Positions 1-7,868 of a stretch of 15,151 nucleotides of DNA are shown piece after piece. The translations under genes were made by a program, and so were the position numbers. This DNA is from CBDTYW01 sp965364735 (GTDB taxonomy: Bacteria; Actinomycetota; Nitriliruptoria; Nitriliruptorales; Nitriliruptoraceae): positions 1 to 15,151 of the forward strand of contig CBDTYW010000067.1 of NCBI GenBank assembly GCA_965364735.1. The letters run 5' to 3'. The stretch's first letter is position 1. Every line of letters begins with the position of its first letter. The notes under the pieces are model-generated. The model was not told the origin of the DNA. It saw only the letters and a list, made by a program, of their open reading frames with translations, and ran no database searches.

Positions 1-869
1 CGTGCGTCCCCGAGCCCGAGCCGCTGGACACCGCCGGCGGCGTCCGCGAGGTCGCCCGCACCCTGACGGCGCCGTTCTTCTGCTGCAACGGCGACATCCT
101 GACGGACGTCGACTTCGCCGCGGTCGCCGAGCGCCACGTCGCCTCGGGCGCGGACGCAACCCTCGTGCTGGAGCGCGTCGAGGACACGTCGACGTTCGGG
201 GTCTGCGTCCGTGACGGCTCGCGCATCGTCGAGTTCGTCGAGAAGCCGGAGCCGGGAACGCTCCCCGGACAGGACACGATCAACGCCGGCACGTACGTGC
301 TCGAGCCACACGTCTTCGACCGCTACGAGGCGGGCCGGCTCAGCTTCGAACGTCAGGTCTTCCCCGAGCTCGCCGCATCCGGCGGGCACATCGAGGGCTA
401 CGTCCACGAGGGTGTCTGGGCCGACCTCGGGACCCCGGATCGCTTCCGTGACGGGCACCGGATGGCGCTCGACGGGCTGATGGACTGGCCGGCGTTGACG
501 TCGGTCGAGGCCGGGGAGCACGGCGTGAGGATCGAGGAGGGCGCGGTCATCGATCCGTCCGCGGAGATCGTCGGACCGGTGCTGATCCAGCGCGGGGCGC
601 GGGTCGGGGCAGACGCCGTCGTCGGGCCGCACACCGTGCTGGGGCCGGGCGTCGAGATCGGCCAGGGCGCGGTCGCCGAGCGCAGCATCCTCTGGGACCG
701 AGCGGCTCTCGGCAACGGGGTTCGCGCTGTCGGGCTCCTTGCGGGCCGTGGGGCGCGCGTGACCGAAGGGGCCAAGCTCGGCGTCGACAACGTCCTCGGA
801 GACGACGTCGTGATCGCGCCGGGGGAGAGGCTCGCGGACCTCGAGCGGCGCCCCGAGCCCGCCAGCTGA
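1..869 (+). CDS. Sugar-nucleotide pyrophosphorylase (NDP-sugar synthase), 5' partial
   Basis: The reading frame is open from base 3 and ends at a TGA at 867-869, giving 288 visible residues; the start lies outside the window. About 70 N-terminal residues, including the usual GxGTRLxPLT nucleotide-binding signature, would be missing. What remains is typical of nucleotidyltransferase enzymes that join a sugar 1-phosphate to an NTP in the cytoplasm: PEPLDTAGG near residues 5-13, the metal-site NGDIL at 29-33, VEKPEP at 79-84, NAGTYV at 94-99 and WADLGTPDRF at 139-148. From about residue 176 to 264 the chain becomes hexapeptide-like (VIDPSAEI, VGADAVVG), which suggests a C-terminal left-handed beta-helix as in GDP-mannose or glucose-1-phosphate enzymes. 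The sugar and base used cannot be told. It probably supplies an activated sugar to the surface-glycan genes downstream. The family call is firm; the specificity is not. Confidence 0.88.
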   Translation, partial: CVPEPEPLDTAGGVREVARTLTAPFFCCNGDILTDVDFAAVAERHVASGADATLVLERVEDTSTFGVCVRDGSRIVEFVEKPEPGTLPGQDTINAGTYVLEPHVFDRYEAGRLSFERQVFPELAASGGHIEGYVHEGVWADLGTPDRFRDGHRMALDGLMDWPALTSVEAGEHGVRIEEGAVIDPSAEIVGPVLIQRGARVGADAVVGPHTVLGPGVEIGQGAVAERSILWDRAALGNGVRAVGLLAGRGARVTEGAKLGVDNVLGDDVVIAPGERLADLERRPEPAS

Positions 870-1069
870 CCTCAGAAGTGGCCAGATCGGACCCTTTCTC
901 GGGCTGTTCGGCCGATGTTGTGTACTTCCAGTTGCGGGGGTCGCCGACTTCTGCGAGGATCAGGGCCACGGTTGAGGCGTTGCGTGCGTGGCCGACAGGA
1001 CGCGCAGAGTGATGGCGCGCCGATCCGGGGACGTGCCACAGGGCTCAGGGCATGTCGAGGTGATCGTTC
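870..1069. other. 200-bp spacer, possible decayed insertion-sequence remnant
   Basis: This is the longest gap between genes in the window. Bases 901-960 are about 62% G+C, below the surroundings. An imperfect inverted repeat (CAGAAGTGGCC at 873-883 against GCCGACTTCTG at 943-953, 9 of 11 positions pairing) brackets part of it. On the minus strand the frame reads VALILAEVGDPRNWKY, which loosely resembles the LLAEIGD stretch near the C-terminus of IS110-type transposases, but nothing else of a transposase is visible. I could not pick out a convincing promoter for the downstream gene or a terminator for the upstream one. The remnant reading is a guess. Confidence 0.2.
1057..1063 (+). promoter_or_regulatory. 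Ribosome binding site for the SpoIID/LytB gene
   Basis: GAGGTGA lies six bases before the ATG at 1070. It matches the 16S anti-Shine-Dalgarno well and fixes the start, because the signal peptide begins directly after it. Confidence 0.75.
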
Positions 1070-3559
1070 ATGAAGGTTGCACCAGTGACGTATGGCGTGA
1101 GCGGTCGGACGCGGGCGATCACGCTCGCGCTGACGCTGCTCGCCACCTCCATCATCGGGCTCGGGCCGGCCAACGCCGCCACCTGCATGCCGCCTGGCGG
1201 TGACGACCTCCCGTTCTCCGGAGCCGGCGACGACGGCGCAGCGCTCGTCATCAACGGTGGTGGCTGGGGTCATGGCGTCGGCATGAGCCAGTACGGGGCA
1301 CAGGGCGCAGCGCTCTCCGGCTGCTCCGAGGCCGAGATCCTCGCGACCTACTACCCGGGCACCGACATCGCCGCCCCGTCGACCCCGCGCGAGACGATCG
1401 CCGTGCACCTGCGGCGGCTCACGTCCGGCTCGACGCGTCTGGCCGTCTCGTCCGGCGGCGCCGCGGTCCCGTGGCAGGCCTGCGACCTCTCAGGAGACTC
1501 CTGCTCGACCGTGGCGACCCAGTCTCCCGGCGCGACGTGGAAGGTCACCGGCCTCGACGACGGCACGTTCGTCCTGTCCGCGACGGGCGTTGACCCGACC
1601 GGCTGCCCGAGCGGCTCCGGCCAGGCGTCCGGCTGCCACTGGCGTGGTGGCACCATGGAGACGCGGCTTCGCGCCCAGCACGACACCACCGTCGTCACGA
1701 TCGTCGAGATGTCACGCAAGGTCCGCTGGGGCTGGGTCGAGTTCGACCACACCTCCGCGAACAACGGCCAGACCTTCGTCACCCAGCACGTCACCGGGGG
1801 ACAGGGCGTCACCGCGATCGACCGCTACCTCCGCGGACTCGCCGAGATGCCGTCGAGCTGGGAGCCGGCCGCGCTGCGCGCCCAGGCCATCGCCGGTCGC
1901 TCCTATGCAGAAGCCACGATCCGCGGCCGTGAGGGCGTCTACGGACGTCACCCCCAGGGTGGCTGGATCAACCGCTCCGACTGCCGATGCGACCTGTTCG
2001 CGACGACCATGGACCAGGTCTACAAGGGCTGGGACCACGAATCCCCGAACCCGCGGTGGCGCGACGCCGTCGACGCCACGGCCGGCCAGGTCGTCACGTT
2101 CAACGGCAAGGCCGTCGCCGCGTTCTACTCCTCGTCGCACGGCGGCTTCTCCGAGGCCGTCCGCGATGTCTGGGGCACCGCCCTCCCGTACCTCCAGGCC
2201 GTCGACACCTCACGTTGGGAGCAGAACACGACCAACTCGCGGCAGCGCTGGACGAAGTCCTTCACCGCAGCCGAGGCCGCCTCGGCCTTCGGCTTCTCCA
2301 GCTTCACCTCGCTCGAGATCAACGCGACCGGAGCGGGTGGACGCCCGACCGCAGCGAACGGTGGCGGGGCGCTCGCGACCGGGCTGAACAGCGCCGGCAA
2401 CGTCGTGACGAAGCGCTACAGCGGTGAGCAGCTCCGCTCGCTGCTCGGCCTCTTCTCCGCACAGATCCGCGTGGCCGGCGCAACAGCGCCACCGGAGCCG
2501 GATCCCACGCCGGAGCCGACGTCGGATCCCACGCCCGAGCCGGCCGCCACGGCCGCTGGGGAGGGTGAGCCCGCCCCCGCCCCCGCGATCGACCCCGCAT
2601 GGGAGCGCATCGCGGGTGACGACGACCTCGACACCGCCATCCAGCTCAGCCGCGCAGGGTGGGACACCGCGACCCACGTCGTGCTCACCCGCGACGACGA
2701 CGCGGCGGACGCCTTGGCGGGCTCCGCGCTGGCCGGCTTCCTCGGCGCTCCGCTGATGATGACGCCCAAGGGCAGCCTCGACGCTCGCGTCGGAGACGAG
2801 ATCACGCGCCTCGGCGCCGGGACCGTCGTGGTCCTGGGTGGCCACGCCGCGGTGTCCAGCAAGGTGGCTGACGGCATCCGCGCGACGGGTGCGACGGTCG
2901 ACCGGATCGGCGGCGCTGATCGCTATGAGACGGCCGTCATGATCTCCGAGCGTCTCCCGTCGGACCCCGGCGGAGCAGTCCTGCTCGTCCGTGGCAACCT
3001 CAACGGCGCGACCGCCTGGGCCGATGCCCTCGCGGTGTCCGCCGTCGCTGCCGCTCGTGCCCGTGACGGCTTCACACGCCCCGTCCTCATCGCCAGCAGC
3101 GGGCTGCCCGGCGTGACCGCTGAGCGGATCAAGGCGTTGAAGCCCTCGAAGGTCGCCCTGATCGGCGGCACCGCGGTCCTGCCGCACAGCGTCGACGACG
3201 CCATCGTCGGCCTGGACATCGGGCTCACCCGTGACGACCTCGTCCGCTACGCCGGTGAGGACCGCTGGGGGACGAGCCGCGCGCTCGCCTCGCTGAGCAT
3301 CGGTGACGCCAAGCGGCTCGTGATCGCGTCGGGCAAGCAGTTCCAGAACGGCCTCGCAGCGGGGCCGTACGCGGCCAAGGTCGCCGGCCGGATGCTGCTC
3401 GTCCCGGACGACGTTGACGGCAGCAGCCCCTGGGGTGACGGCGAGCACCTCGACCTCGTCCGCGACCTCGGCTGGACCGACGCCGACCTCGACGTGGTCG
3501 GTGTCGCAGGCACCGTCGGCGACGACGTCGCCGCAGCGATCCAGGACGCCCTCGGCTGA
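1070..3559 (+). CDS. Secreted SpoIID/LytB-domain protein with three type-2 cell-wall-binding repeats
   Basis: 829 residues. A signal peptide (basic start, hydrophobic residues about 18-32, likely cleavage after ANA near 36) implies export. GGGWGHGVGMSQYGAQG at 63-79 and EILATYYPGT at 89-98 are SpoIID hallmarks. The SpoIID/LytB core follows at about 235-380: YLRGLAEMP, AALRAQAIAGRSYA (E259 matches the catalytic Glu of Bacillus SpoIID), C305/C307, then AFYSSSHGGFSEA at 351-363. SpoIID is a lytic transglycosylase acting on denuded glycan strands. After a Pro/Glu linker (472-510) come three cell-wall-binding-2 repeats at about 512-610, 611-715 and 725-826, each with an R(I/Y)(A/G)G-x-DR/DD start and a GG or AG near the end; these hold proteins on the wall by binding anionic polymers. 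All eight cysteines lie before residue 310, so disulfides are plausible. It faces a convergent gene 19 bp away. A wall-remodelling role is likely; enzyme activity is not proven. Confidence 0.93.
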   Translation: MKVAPVTYGVSGRTRAITLALTLLATSIIGLGPANAATCMPPGGDDLPFSGAGDDGAALVINGGGWGHGVGMSQYGAQGAALSGCSEAEILATYYPGTDIAAPSTPRETIAVHLRRLTSGSTRLAVSSGGAAVPWQACDLSGDSCSTVATQSPGATWKVTGLDDGTFVLSATGVDPTGCPSGSGQASGCHWRGGTMETRLRAQHDTTVVTIVEMSRKVRWGWVEFDHTSANNGQTFVTQHVTGGQGVTAIDRYLRGLAEMPSSWEPAALRAQAIAGRSYAEATIRGREGVYGRHPQGGWINRSDCRCDLFATTMDQVYKGWDHESPNPRWRDAVDATAGQVVTFNGKAVAAFYSSSHGGFSEAVRDVWGTALPYLQAVDTSRWEQNTTNSRQRWTKSFTAAEAASAFGFSSFTSLEINATGAGGRPTAANGGGALATGLNSAGNVVTKRYSGEQLRSLLGLFSAQIRVAGATAPPEPDPTPEPTSDPTPEPAATAAGEGEPAPAPAIDPAWERIAGDDDLDTAIQLSRAGWDTATHVVLTRDDDAADALAGSALAGFLGAPLMMTPKGSLDARVGDEITRLGAGTVVVLGGHAAVSSKVADGIRATGATVDRIGGADRYETAVMISERLPSDPGGAVLLVRGNLNGATAWADALAVSAVAAARARDGFTRPVLIASSGLPGVTAERIKALKPSKVALIGGTAVLPHSVDDAIVGLDIGLTRDDLVRYAGEDRWGTSRALASLSIGDAKRLVIASGKQFQNGLAAGPYAAKVAGRMLLVPDDVDGSSPWGDGEHLDLVRDLGWTDADLDVVGVAGTVGDDVAAAIQDALG
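2499..2548 (+). repeat. Tandem 24-bp repeat encoding a DPTPEP linker
   Basis: CGGATCCCACGCC occurs at 2499-2511 and again at 2523-2535, giving two copies of a 24-bp unit that encodes DPTPEPTS then DPTPEPAA (residues 478-493). It lies in the flexible proline-rich hinge between the SpoIID region and the wall-binding repeats. Such units can change copy number by slippage. Confidence 0.7.
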
Positions 3560-3576
3560 CGATCGTCCTGCCCGCT

Positions 3577-3597
3577 GGTCAGCGTGGCCGCTGGACC
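3577..3597. terminator. Small hairpin between convergent genes, possible terminator
   Basis: GGTCAGCG at 3577-3584 can pair with CGCT-G-GACC at 3589-3597, giving an eight-pair stem with one bulged G and a TGGC loop. It lies just past the SpoIID stop and overlaps the last codons of the opposing gene. There is no U-run, so intrinsic termination is uncertain. Confidence 0.22.
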
Positions 3598-4937
3598 CGG
3601 AAGTCCGGGGCGACGTCGATGACGCGATCAGGCGCGACGTTCGTGCCGATGACGTCAGGATTCCACGGCGACTCGATGAGCCATGCGTCCACGCCGACGT
3701 CGCTCGGCGGCCGGACCTCGCAGCCCGACCACCACGTGACCTGCGGGACACGTGAGGAGCCAACGACGCACGGGGCGCCCTCGACCTCCGTCGCGATCAG
3801 GCGGGCGGCTTCACGGAGATCCGCGAACCTCGGGTCCAGTGAGGTCGGGGCGATCAGCGCGCCGAGCACGATCAGCACGGCGGAGAGCGTGGCGGTGCCG
3901 AGCACGGCAGCGCGCGTGGCCAGATGCTGACAGACGGCCTCACCGACGATCGACGCTGCGACCAACGTCAGCATCGTGACCGGGACCACGAAGAACCGGG
4001 CTTCGTACTCGTCGGAGGTGATCGATGCCGCGAACGCCGCGACGGCCATGACCAGCAACGTCACGTCGACGAGGTCGAGGCGTGCTCGCCGGGCAGCGAC
4101 CACGACCAGCGCCGTGACGACGATCACGAGCGCCGGCCAGCCGATGAGCGCCGACGTGAGCTGCTCGAGGATCGCGGTGATCGTTGCGCCGGGATCTGCG
4201 GTCCCGGCGATCCGGCGCGCGTTCGAGAGGACCCCGGTGGGCGTGCCGGTCTGATCGATCGACCAGACCGCGTGTCCGATGCCGACCAGCCCCGCGCCGA
4301 CCGCGACCAGCATGCGACGTGGGAACGCCACACCGCGCGCCGTCATCGGGGCCAGGGCAGAGACGACCACCGGCAGCAGCACGCCGTACCGCACGAGGAA
4401 CGCGAGGCCGAGGACGAGCCCGCCGGCGATCATGCGAGAAGCCCGCACGTGATCGTCGTCGCGGACCTCGCTGGCCCAGAGCGCCGTCCCGGCGAGCAAC
4501 AACGCCAGCGACGGCACGCCGCTCAGGCCCGTCGCGATGCCGCGTGTCAGCACCGGCGTGGTCAGCACGGCCGCGACCGCGAGCGCTGCGACGGGTGAGC
4601 GCCGCGCTCGCGGGACCAGCGTGAGCGATGCAACCGCCGTGACGATCGCGCCGACCAGCCCGACGAGGCGAACGGCGGCATCGCTGCCTGCGACGAGCTG
4701 GATCAGCGCGCTCAGGACCGGAAGGCCCGGCGGTCGGTGCAGGCCCCAGCCCGTCAGCGGGGCGGTGGCGTCGAGGTGCGCCCGGCCGCGCAGCGCGTAC
4801 ACCGACTCGTCCCAGCCGAGCGGGGCATCGCCCAGCGCTCCGAGGAACCACACCCCGAACGCGACCACGCTCGCCGCGACGACGAGCAACCACCGCGACC
4901 GCTTCGTTCGACCGTCAAGCGGGTCTGTCACGCTCAC
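3579..4937 (-). CDS. GT39/ArnT-like polytopic membrane glycosyltransferase (GT-C fold)
   Basis: 452 residues, GTG start at 4937-4935 with AGGGAG at 4952-4947, nine bases upstream. A short basic N-terminus leads into a first hydrophobic segment (about 16-35). The first outer loop follows with WDESVYALRGR (42-52), where the acidic pair matches the catalytic Asp/Glu of GT-C enzymes, and then HRPPGLP (67-73), a signature of the GT39/PMT_2 group. About ten membrane segments follow, with DEYEARFFVVP before the last ones and a soluble tail of about 80 residues. Relatives use polyprenyl-phosphate sugars to glycosylate lipids, polymers or proteins on the outer face. A donor could come from the GT2 enzymes encoded downstream. 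It is transcribed away from the flippase-like gene. Fold and family are confident; donor and acceptor are unknown. Confidence 0.85.
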   Translation of the reverse strand: MSVTDPLDGRTKRSRWLLVVAASVVAFGVWFLGALGDAPLGWDESVYALRGRAHLDATAPLTGWGLHRPPGLPVLSALIQLVAGSDAAVRLVGLVGAIVTAVASLTLVPRARRSPVAALAVAAVLTTPVLTRGIATGLSGVPSLALLLAGTALWASEVRDDDHVRASRMIAGGLVLGLAFLVRYGVLLPVVVSALAPMTARGVAFPRRMLVAVGAGLVGIGHAVWSIDQTGTPTGVLSNARRIAGTADPGATITAILEQLTSALIGWPALVIVVTALVVVAARRARLDLVDVTLLVMAVAAFAASITSDEYEARFFVVPVTMLTLVAASIVGEAVCQHLATRAAVLGTATLSAVLIVLGALIAPTSLDPRFADLREAARLIATEVEGAPCVVGSSRVPQVTWWSGCEVRPPSDVGVDAWLIESPWNPDVIGTNVAPDRVIDVAPDFRVQRPR

Positions 4938-5064
4938 GTCGGTCGACTCCCTCGCGCGTGCTCTCGCGCGTCGCGCACCCTACCGCTGGGCTTCGGCGTC
5001 CCGGCCGCGCAGGTGCAGGACGCGGCGCCGGTAGCGTCCCCCTCACTCCACGACCGCGGACGCC
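4938..5064. promoter_or_regulatory. Divergent intergenic region, putative promoters for both directions
   Basis: These 127 bp separate two divergently transcribed genes, so both promoters should lie here. Candidate -10 boxes of the actinobacterial TANNNT type are TAGCGT at 5032-5037 on the plus strand and TAGGGT on the minus strand (4982-4977). Neither has a recognisable -35 box at normal spacing. Bases 4951-4976 are a run of CTCGCGCG-like repeats in the leader of the minus gene. The assignment is weak. Confidence 0.25.
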
Positions 5065-6039
5065 GTGACCGAGCAGACCATCTCGACGAGGCCCACCCTC
5101 GCGCGCCGCGCCGTCGGCTGGGGGCTGTCGCTGCTCGTCCTCGTCGTCGCGGCGCTCGCGCTGCGCGGCCGATGGTCCGACGTCGACTCCTCCGCCGGCT
5201 TGCCGGGGATCTGGTGGATGCTCGTCACGATCCCGATCAACGTCGTGGCGAACGGGGTGCTCAGCGACGCATGGCGACGGTCGGTCGAGCTCACCGGCGC
5301 GAAGCTGCGGTGGTGGACGGCGGCGGACATCTGGTCGTGGTCGCAGCTGTCGCGGCTGCTCGGGCCCGGCGCAACGGTCGGGGCGCGGGCGCTGTTGGCG
5401 CGACGTCACGGCGTCTCGGTGACGGTCGGCGCGGCGACGTCGCTGCTCGAGATCGTCTGGATGCTCTCGACGACGCCGCTGCTGATCCTCGCGACGTTGC
5501 CGTGGTGGCTGCCGGATGCGCCTGACTCGATCGCCTGGGTCCGCTGGCTCGTCGTCGTACCGGTCCTCGTGCTGACGACGCTGGCGCTCGCGCCCCGCGT
5601 CGTGCTGGGCGCGACGAGCCGTTTCGTCGGCCTGATCCCGTTCCTCGGCGAGCGTGGGGCGCGGATGTCTGCAGCCGTCGACGCCCTCGAGATCAGCGGC
5701 ACTGACGCACGGCTGCTGCTGCGGCGCTACCTGCTCAACATCGGGCTGCGGCTGGCCGGGTTCCTCGCGATCTTCGTCGGGATGGTCGGGACCGACGTGT
5801 CGCGGGAGCTGCTGCTCCGCGCCGTCGGCGGGTTCGCCCTGGGTCGATTCATCGGGGCGCTCGCCCTCTTCGCGCCCGGCGGGATCGGGCCGCGCGAGGG
5901 CGTGACCGCAGCCGTGCTCGGACCGGAGATGGGCGGGGCCGCCGCGCTCGTGCTCGTCGCCGTGAACCGGCTGCTGGAGTTCATCGCAGAGATCGTGTTC
6001 ATCGGGATGGCCAAGGCGGCGGTGCGACGTGAACGCTGA
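5065..6039 (+). CDS. Flippase-like integral membrane protein (lysylphosphatidylglycerol synthase TM region / YbhN-AglD family)
   Basis: 324 residues, GTG start, no strong ribosome binding site, so the exact start is uncertain. Hydrophobic segments are visible at about 19-35, 50-66, 122-147, 160-180, 225-242, 252-270 and 292-315. The family signature LFAPGGIGPREG at 268-279 is intact; this PGGxGxREG loop marks PF03706, the membrane half of MprF and the stand-alone YbhN/AglD proteins. Stand-alone members are found beside polysaccharide and lipid-sugar genes, where a role in moving lipid-linked intermediates has been proposed. There is no soluble LPG synthase domain here, so it is unlikely to aminoacylate phosphatidylglycerol itself. 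Its end overlaps the next gene by 11 bp, pointing to co-translation with the GNAT gene. The family call is strong; the transported substrate is unknown. Confidence 0.87.
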   Translation: MTEQTISTRPTLARRAVGWGLSLLVLVVAALALRGRWSDVDSSAGLPGIWWMLVTIPINVVANGVLSDAWRRSVELTGAKLRWWTAADIWSWSQLSRLLGPGATVGARALLARRHGVSVTVGAATSLLEIVWMLSTTPLLILATLPWWLPDAPDSIAWVRWLVVVPVLVLTTLALAPRVVLGATSRFVGLIPFLGERGARMSAAVDALEISGTDARLLLRRYLLNIGLRLAGFLAIFVGMVGTDVSRELLLRAVGGFALGRFIGALALFAPGGIGPREGVTAAVLGPEMGGAAALVLVAVNRLLEFIAEIVFIGMAKAAVRRER

Positions 6040-7069
6040 GCTGCCCGAGCCGTACGTGCTCCGACGCATCGCACGCGACGAGGTCGGCGATGCGTGCGCG
6101 CTCGTCGCAACCTGCTTCGACGACGACCCGAAGGCTGACCCTGCGGTCGCTGCGTGGCAGTGGTGGGACGGGCCGGGCGGCGACCCGGCGACGTTCATGA
6201 TCCGCGACGCGTCGACGGCCTGTGACGTCGCGCACTTCACGGTGTTCAACGTGCCGGGGCGATGGGACGGCGAACCGGTCCTGATCGGGAAGTCGGCCGA
6301 TGCGGCGACGCTGCCCGAAGCCCGCGGGAAGCGGCTCTTCGGCCACCTCATCCGGGCCTCCACGGAGGCGGCGACGGAGACCGGCGCGCCTGTCTCGCTC
6401 TACGCCCCATCGAACCCGGCGAGCCGGGCCGCGCTGGACCGCGAGGGGTTCGTCGCGGTGGCGCCGCTCGACGCGTTCGTCCTCCCGGTCGATGGCCAGG
6501 CCGTTTCGCGCACGACACACCTGCCGCGACGGCTCACCGATCGACTCGCTGCGCGCGCTGCGCGACGGCGGCTGACACGCGATCGCTCGATCGTCGTGAC
6601 CCCCACGACGCGGCTGCCCGACGACCTCGACGCGCTGGTCGCTTCGAACGCGGCGACCGTCGACGGGGTCGTCCGCGACTCCGCCTTCTGGCGCTGGCGC
6701 GTCGCTCGGCCCGGTGCCGAGTACGCGATCTGGCGCGCCGACCGAGGCGGGCGGACGTGCGGGTTCGCGGTGGTGCTGCGCCGCGCGATGGTCGGCGTGC
6801 CGACCGACTGCGTCCTGGGGTGGGCCGGGGGCGCCGACGGGCTCGCGGCGATCATCGCCGCGCTGCATCGCTCGACCGACGCGTCCATGGTCGCCGGGGT
6901 CGGCATCGTCGGCACGCCATCGGCGGACGCCCTCGCCGGGGCCGGGCTGGTGCGCGTCCCACGTCGGCTCCTCGACGAGCAGCCCACCGTCGGCCTCATC
7001 GGGCCGGGCGCGCGCCCGGTCGATCCCGCGACGTTCGACCTGCAGTGGGTCGACCTCGACAACGTCTGA
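6029..7069 (+). CDS. GNAT-family acyltransferase
   Basis: 346 residues, GTG start inside the end of the previous gene, preceded by AAGGCGG (6013-6019) nine bases upstream. The best motif is IGKSADAATLPEARGKRLFGHL (86-107), a variant of the GNAT acetyl-CoA loop (RGxGxx). SLYAPSNPASRAALDREGF (123-141) follows, matching the 'PN..S.....GF' end of the first GNAT fold. The second half has FWRWRVARPGAEYAIWR (220-236), seen in roughly 350-residue GNAT proteins of polysaccharide clusters, which may carry a second, degenerate GNAT fold. No membrane segment or signal peptide, so cytoplasmic. With a deacetylase next door, a plausible job is N-acylation of an amino sugar, possibly one freed by that enzyme. 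Acyl donor and acceptor are not known. In-frame, uninterrupted and apparently intact. Confidence 0.8.
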   Translation: MNAELPEPYVLRRIARDEVGDACALVATCFDDDPKADPAVAAWQWWDGPGGDPATFMIRDASTACDVAHFTVFNVPGRWDGEPVLIGKSADAATLPEARGKRLFGHLIRASTEAATETGAPVSLYAPSNPASRAALDREGFVAVAPLDAFVLPVDGQAVSRTTHLPRRLTDRLAARAARRRLTRDRSIVVTPTTRLPDDLDALVASNAATVDGVVRDSAFWRWRVARPGAEYAIWRADRGGRTCGFAVVLRRAMVGVPTDCVLGWAGGADGLAAIIAALHRSTDASMVAGVGIVGTPSADALAGAGLVRVPRRLLDEQPTVGLIGPGARPVDPATFDLQWVDLDNV

Positions 7070-7087
7070 GAACCGAGAGGCTCCGCC

Positions 7088-7828
7088 ATGCAGCTCCGTG
7101 CACGACGTGCGTTGACCGCGTTCCTGCTTCGCCGTTCCAGCGCCACCCAGCGCAAGGTGCTCCAGGTCGCCTCGGTCGTCCGCGACCGCCCTTCCGTCCT
7201 GCTGCCCGGCTCGTCGCGAACCGTGGTCGTCGTGGCCCACCCGGACGACGAGGCGATCATGTGCGGCGGCACGATCCGTCGGCTCGTCGACTCCGGGGCC
7301 GAGGTGACGCTCGTCGTCGCGACCGACGGCGAGAGCTCGAAGTCACCGCGGGGGACGAGCGATCAGGTCGGGGCCTTGCGGATCGGGGATCTCGAAGTCA
7401 GCGCCGCGCTCCTCGGCATCGCCCGTCTCGAACGGCTGCGCCTGCCCGACGGGTCGCTCGGTGACCATGAGGCCGAGCTGGTCGCGAAGCTGCGCGTTCT
7501 CGTCGCCGACGTCGACCCGGACGTTGTGATCACGAGCTGGCCGTACGACGGGCATCGCGACCACGAGGCGGTCGGACGGGCGGTGATGGAGCTCGACCTC
7601 GCGGACGACGTGGTCGTCCTCGGCGGCGAGATCTGGCGCCCCGTCGAGCCCGACCTCCTCGTCGACGTCACCGACGTCATCGACGTGAAGCGCGCCGCGA
7701 TCAACGCCCACTCCACGGCCGGAGAGGTCCTGCGTCTGGACGCTGCGCTCGGCCTCACCCAGTATCGCTCGTTCCAGTTCACCGACGGCCACGGCTGGCT
7801 CGAGGCCTTCACGAACCTTCGCACCTGA
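7088..7828 (+). CDS. PIG-L (LmbE-like) family zinc deacetylase
   Basis: 246 residues, ATG start with GAGAGG (7075-7080) seven bases upstream and 18 bp after the GNAT stop, so probably the third gene of one operon. The zinc-binding and catalytic AHPDDE motif is at 50-55, with the GGTIRRL helix just after it. The second metal motif, GHRDHEAVG, is at 155-163. ATDGESS at 78-84 also fits the family. Members remove N-acetyl groups from GlcNAc-containing substrates such as GlcNAc-PI, GlcNAc-inositol (MshB) or glycolipid intermediates. The basic 40-residue N-terminal extension is not hydrophobic enough for a signal peptide, so it is cytoplasmic. MshB or Mca cannot be excluded from motifs alone, but the neighbours argue for a surface-sugar substrate. 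Confidence 0.9.
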   Translation: MQLRARRALTAFLLRRSSATQRKVLQVASVVRDRPSVLLPGSSRTVVVVAHPDDEAIMCGGTIRRLVDSGAEVTLVVATDGESSKSPRGTSDQVGALRIGDLEVSAALLGIARLERLRLPDGSLGDHEAELVAKLRVLVADVDPDVVITSWPYDGHRDHEAVGRAVMELDLADDVVVLGGEIWRPVEPDLLVDVTDVIDVKRAAINAHSTAGEVLRLDAALGLTQYRSFQFTDGHGWLEAFTNLRT

Positions 7829-7868
7829 CCAGGGGTGAGTCACGACGAGCTGCGCCGGCGCCGGGCTC

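Noticed and set aside
2..214. Short plus-strand open frame at the left edge
   Set aside because: Arg-rich and out of frame with the pyrophosphorylase, whose coding frame is continuous from base 3.
870..1069. Possible cyclic-di-AMP (ydaO-type) riboswitch before a wall-hydrolase gene
   Set aside because: Such leaders are known before actinobacterial wall hydrolases, but I could not find the conserved core sequences here.
988..1203. 71-codon plus-strand frame spanning the start of the SpoIID gene
   Set aside because: It overlaps the signal peptide in another frame, lacks a ribosome binding site and has shadow-type composition.
2210..3763. 517-codon open frame on the minus strand opposite the wall-binding repeats
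   Set aside because: It is antisense to a gene with strong domain matches; its protein is Arg/Gly/Asp-rich without motifs, as expected from high-GC third-position bias.
4915..6363. 482-codon minus-strand open frame opposite the flippase-like gene
   Set aside because: Low-complexity Arg/Pro/Gln/Glu composition and full overlap with a recognisable family; a composition artefact.
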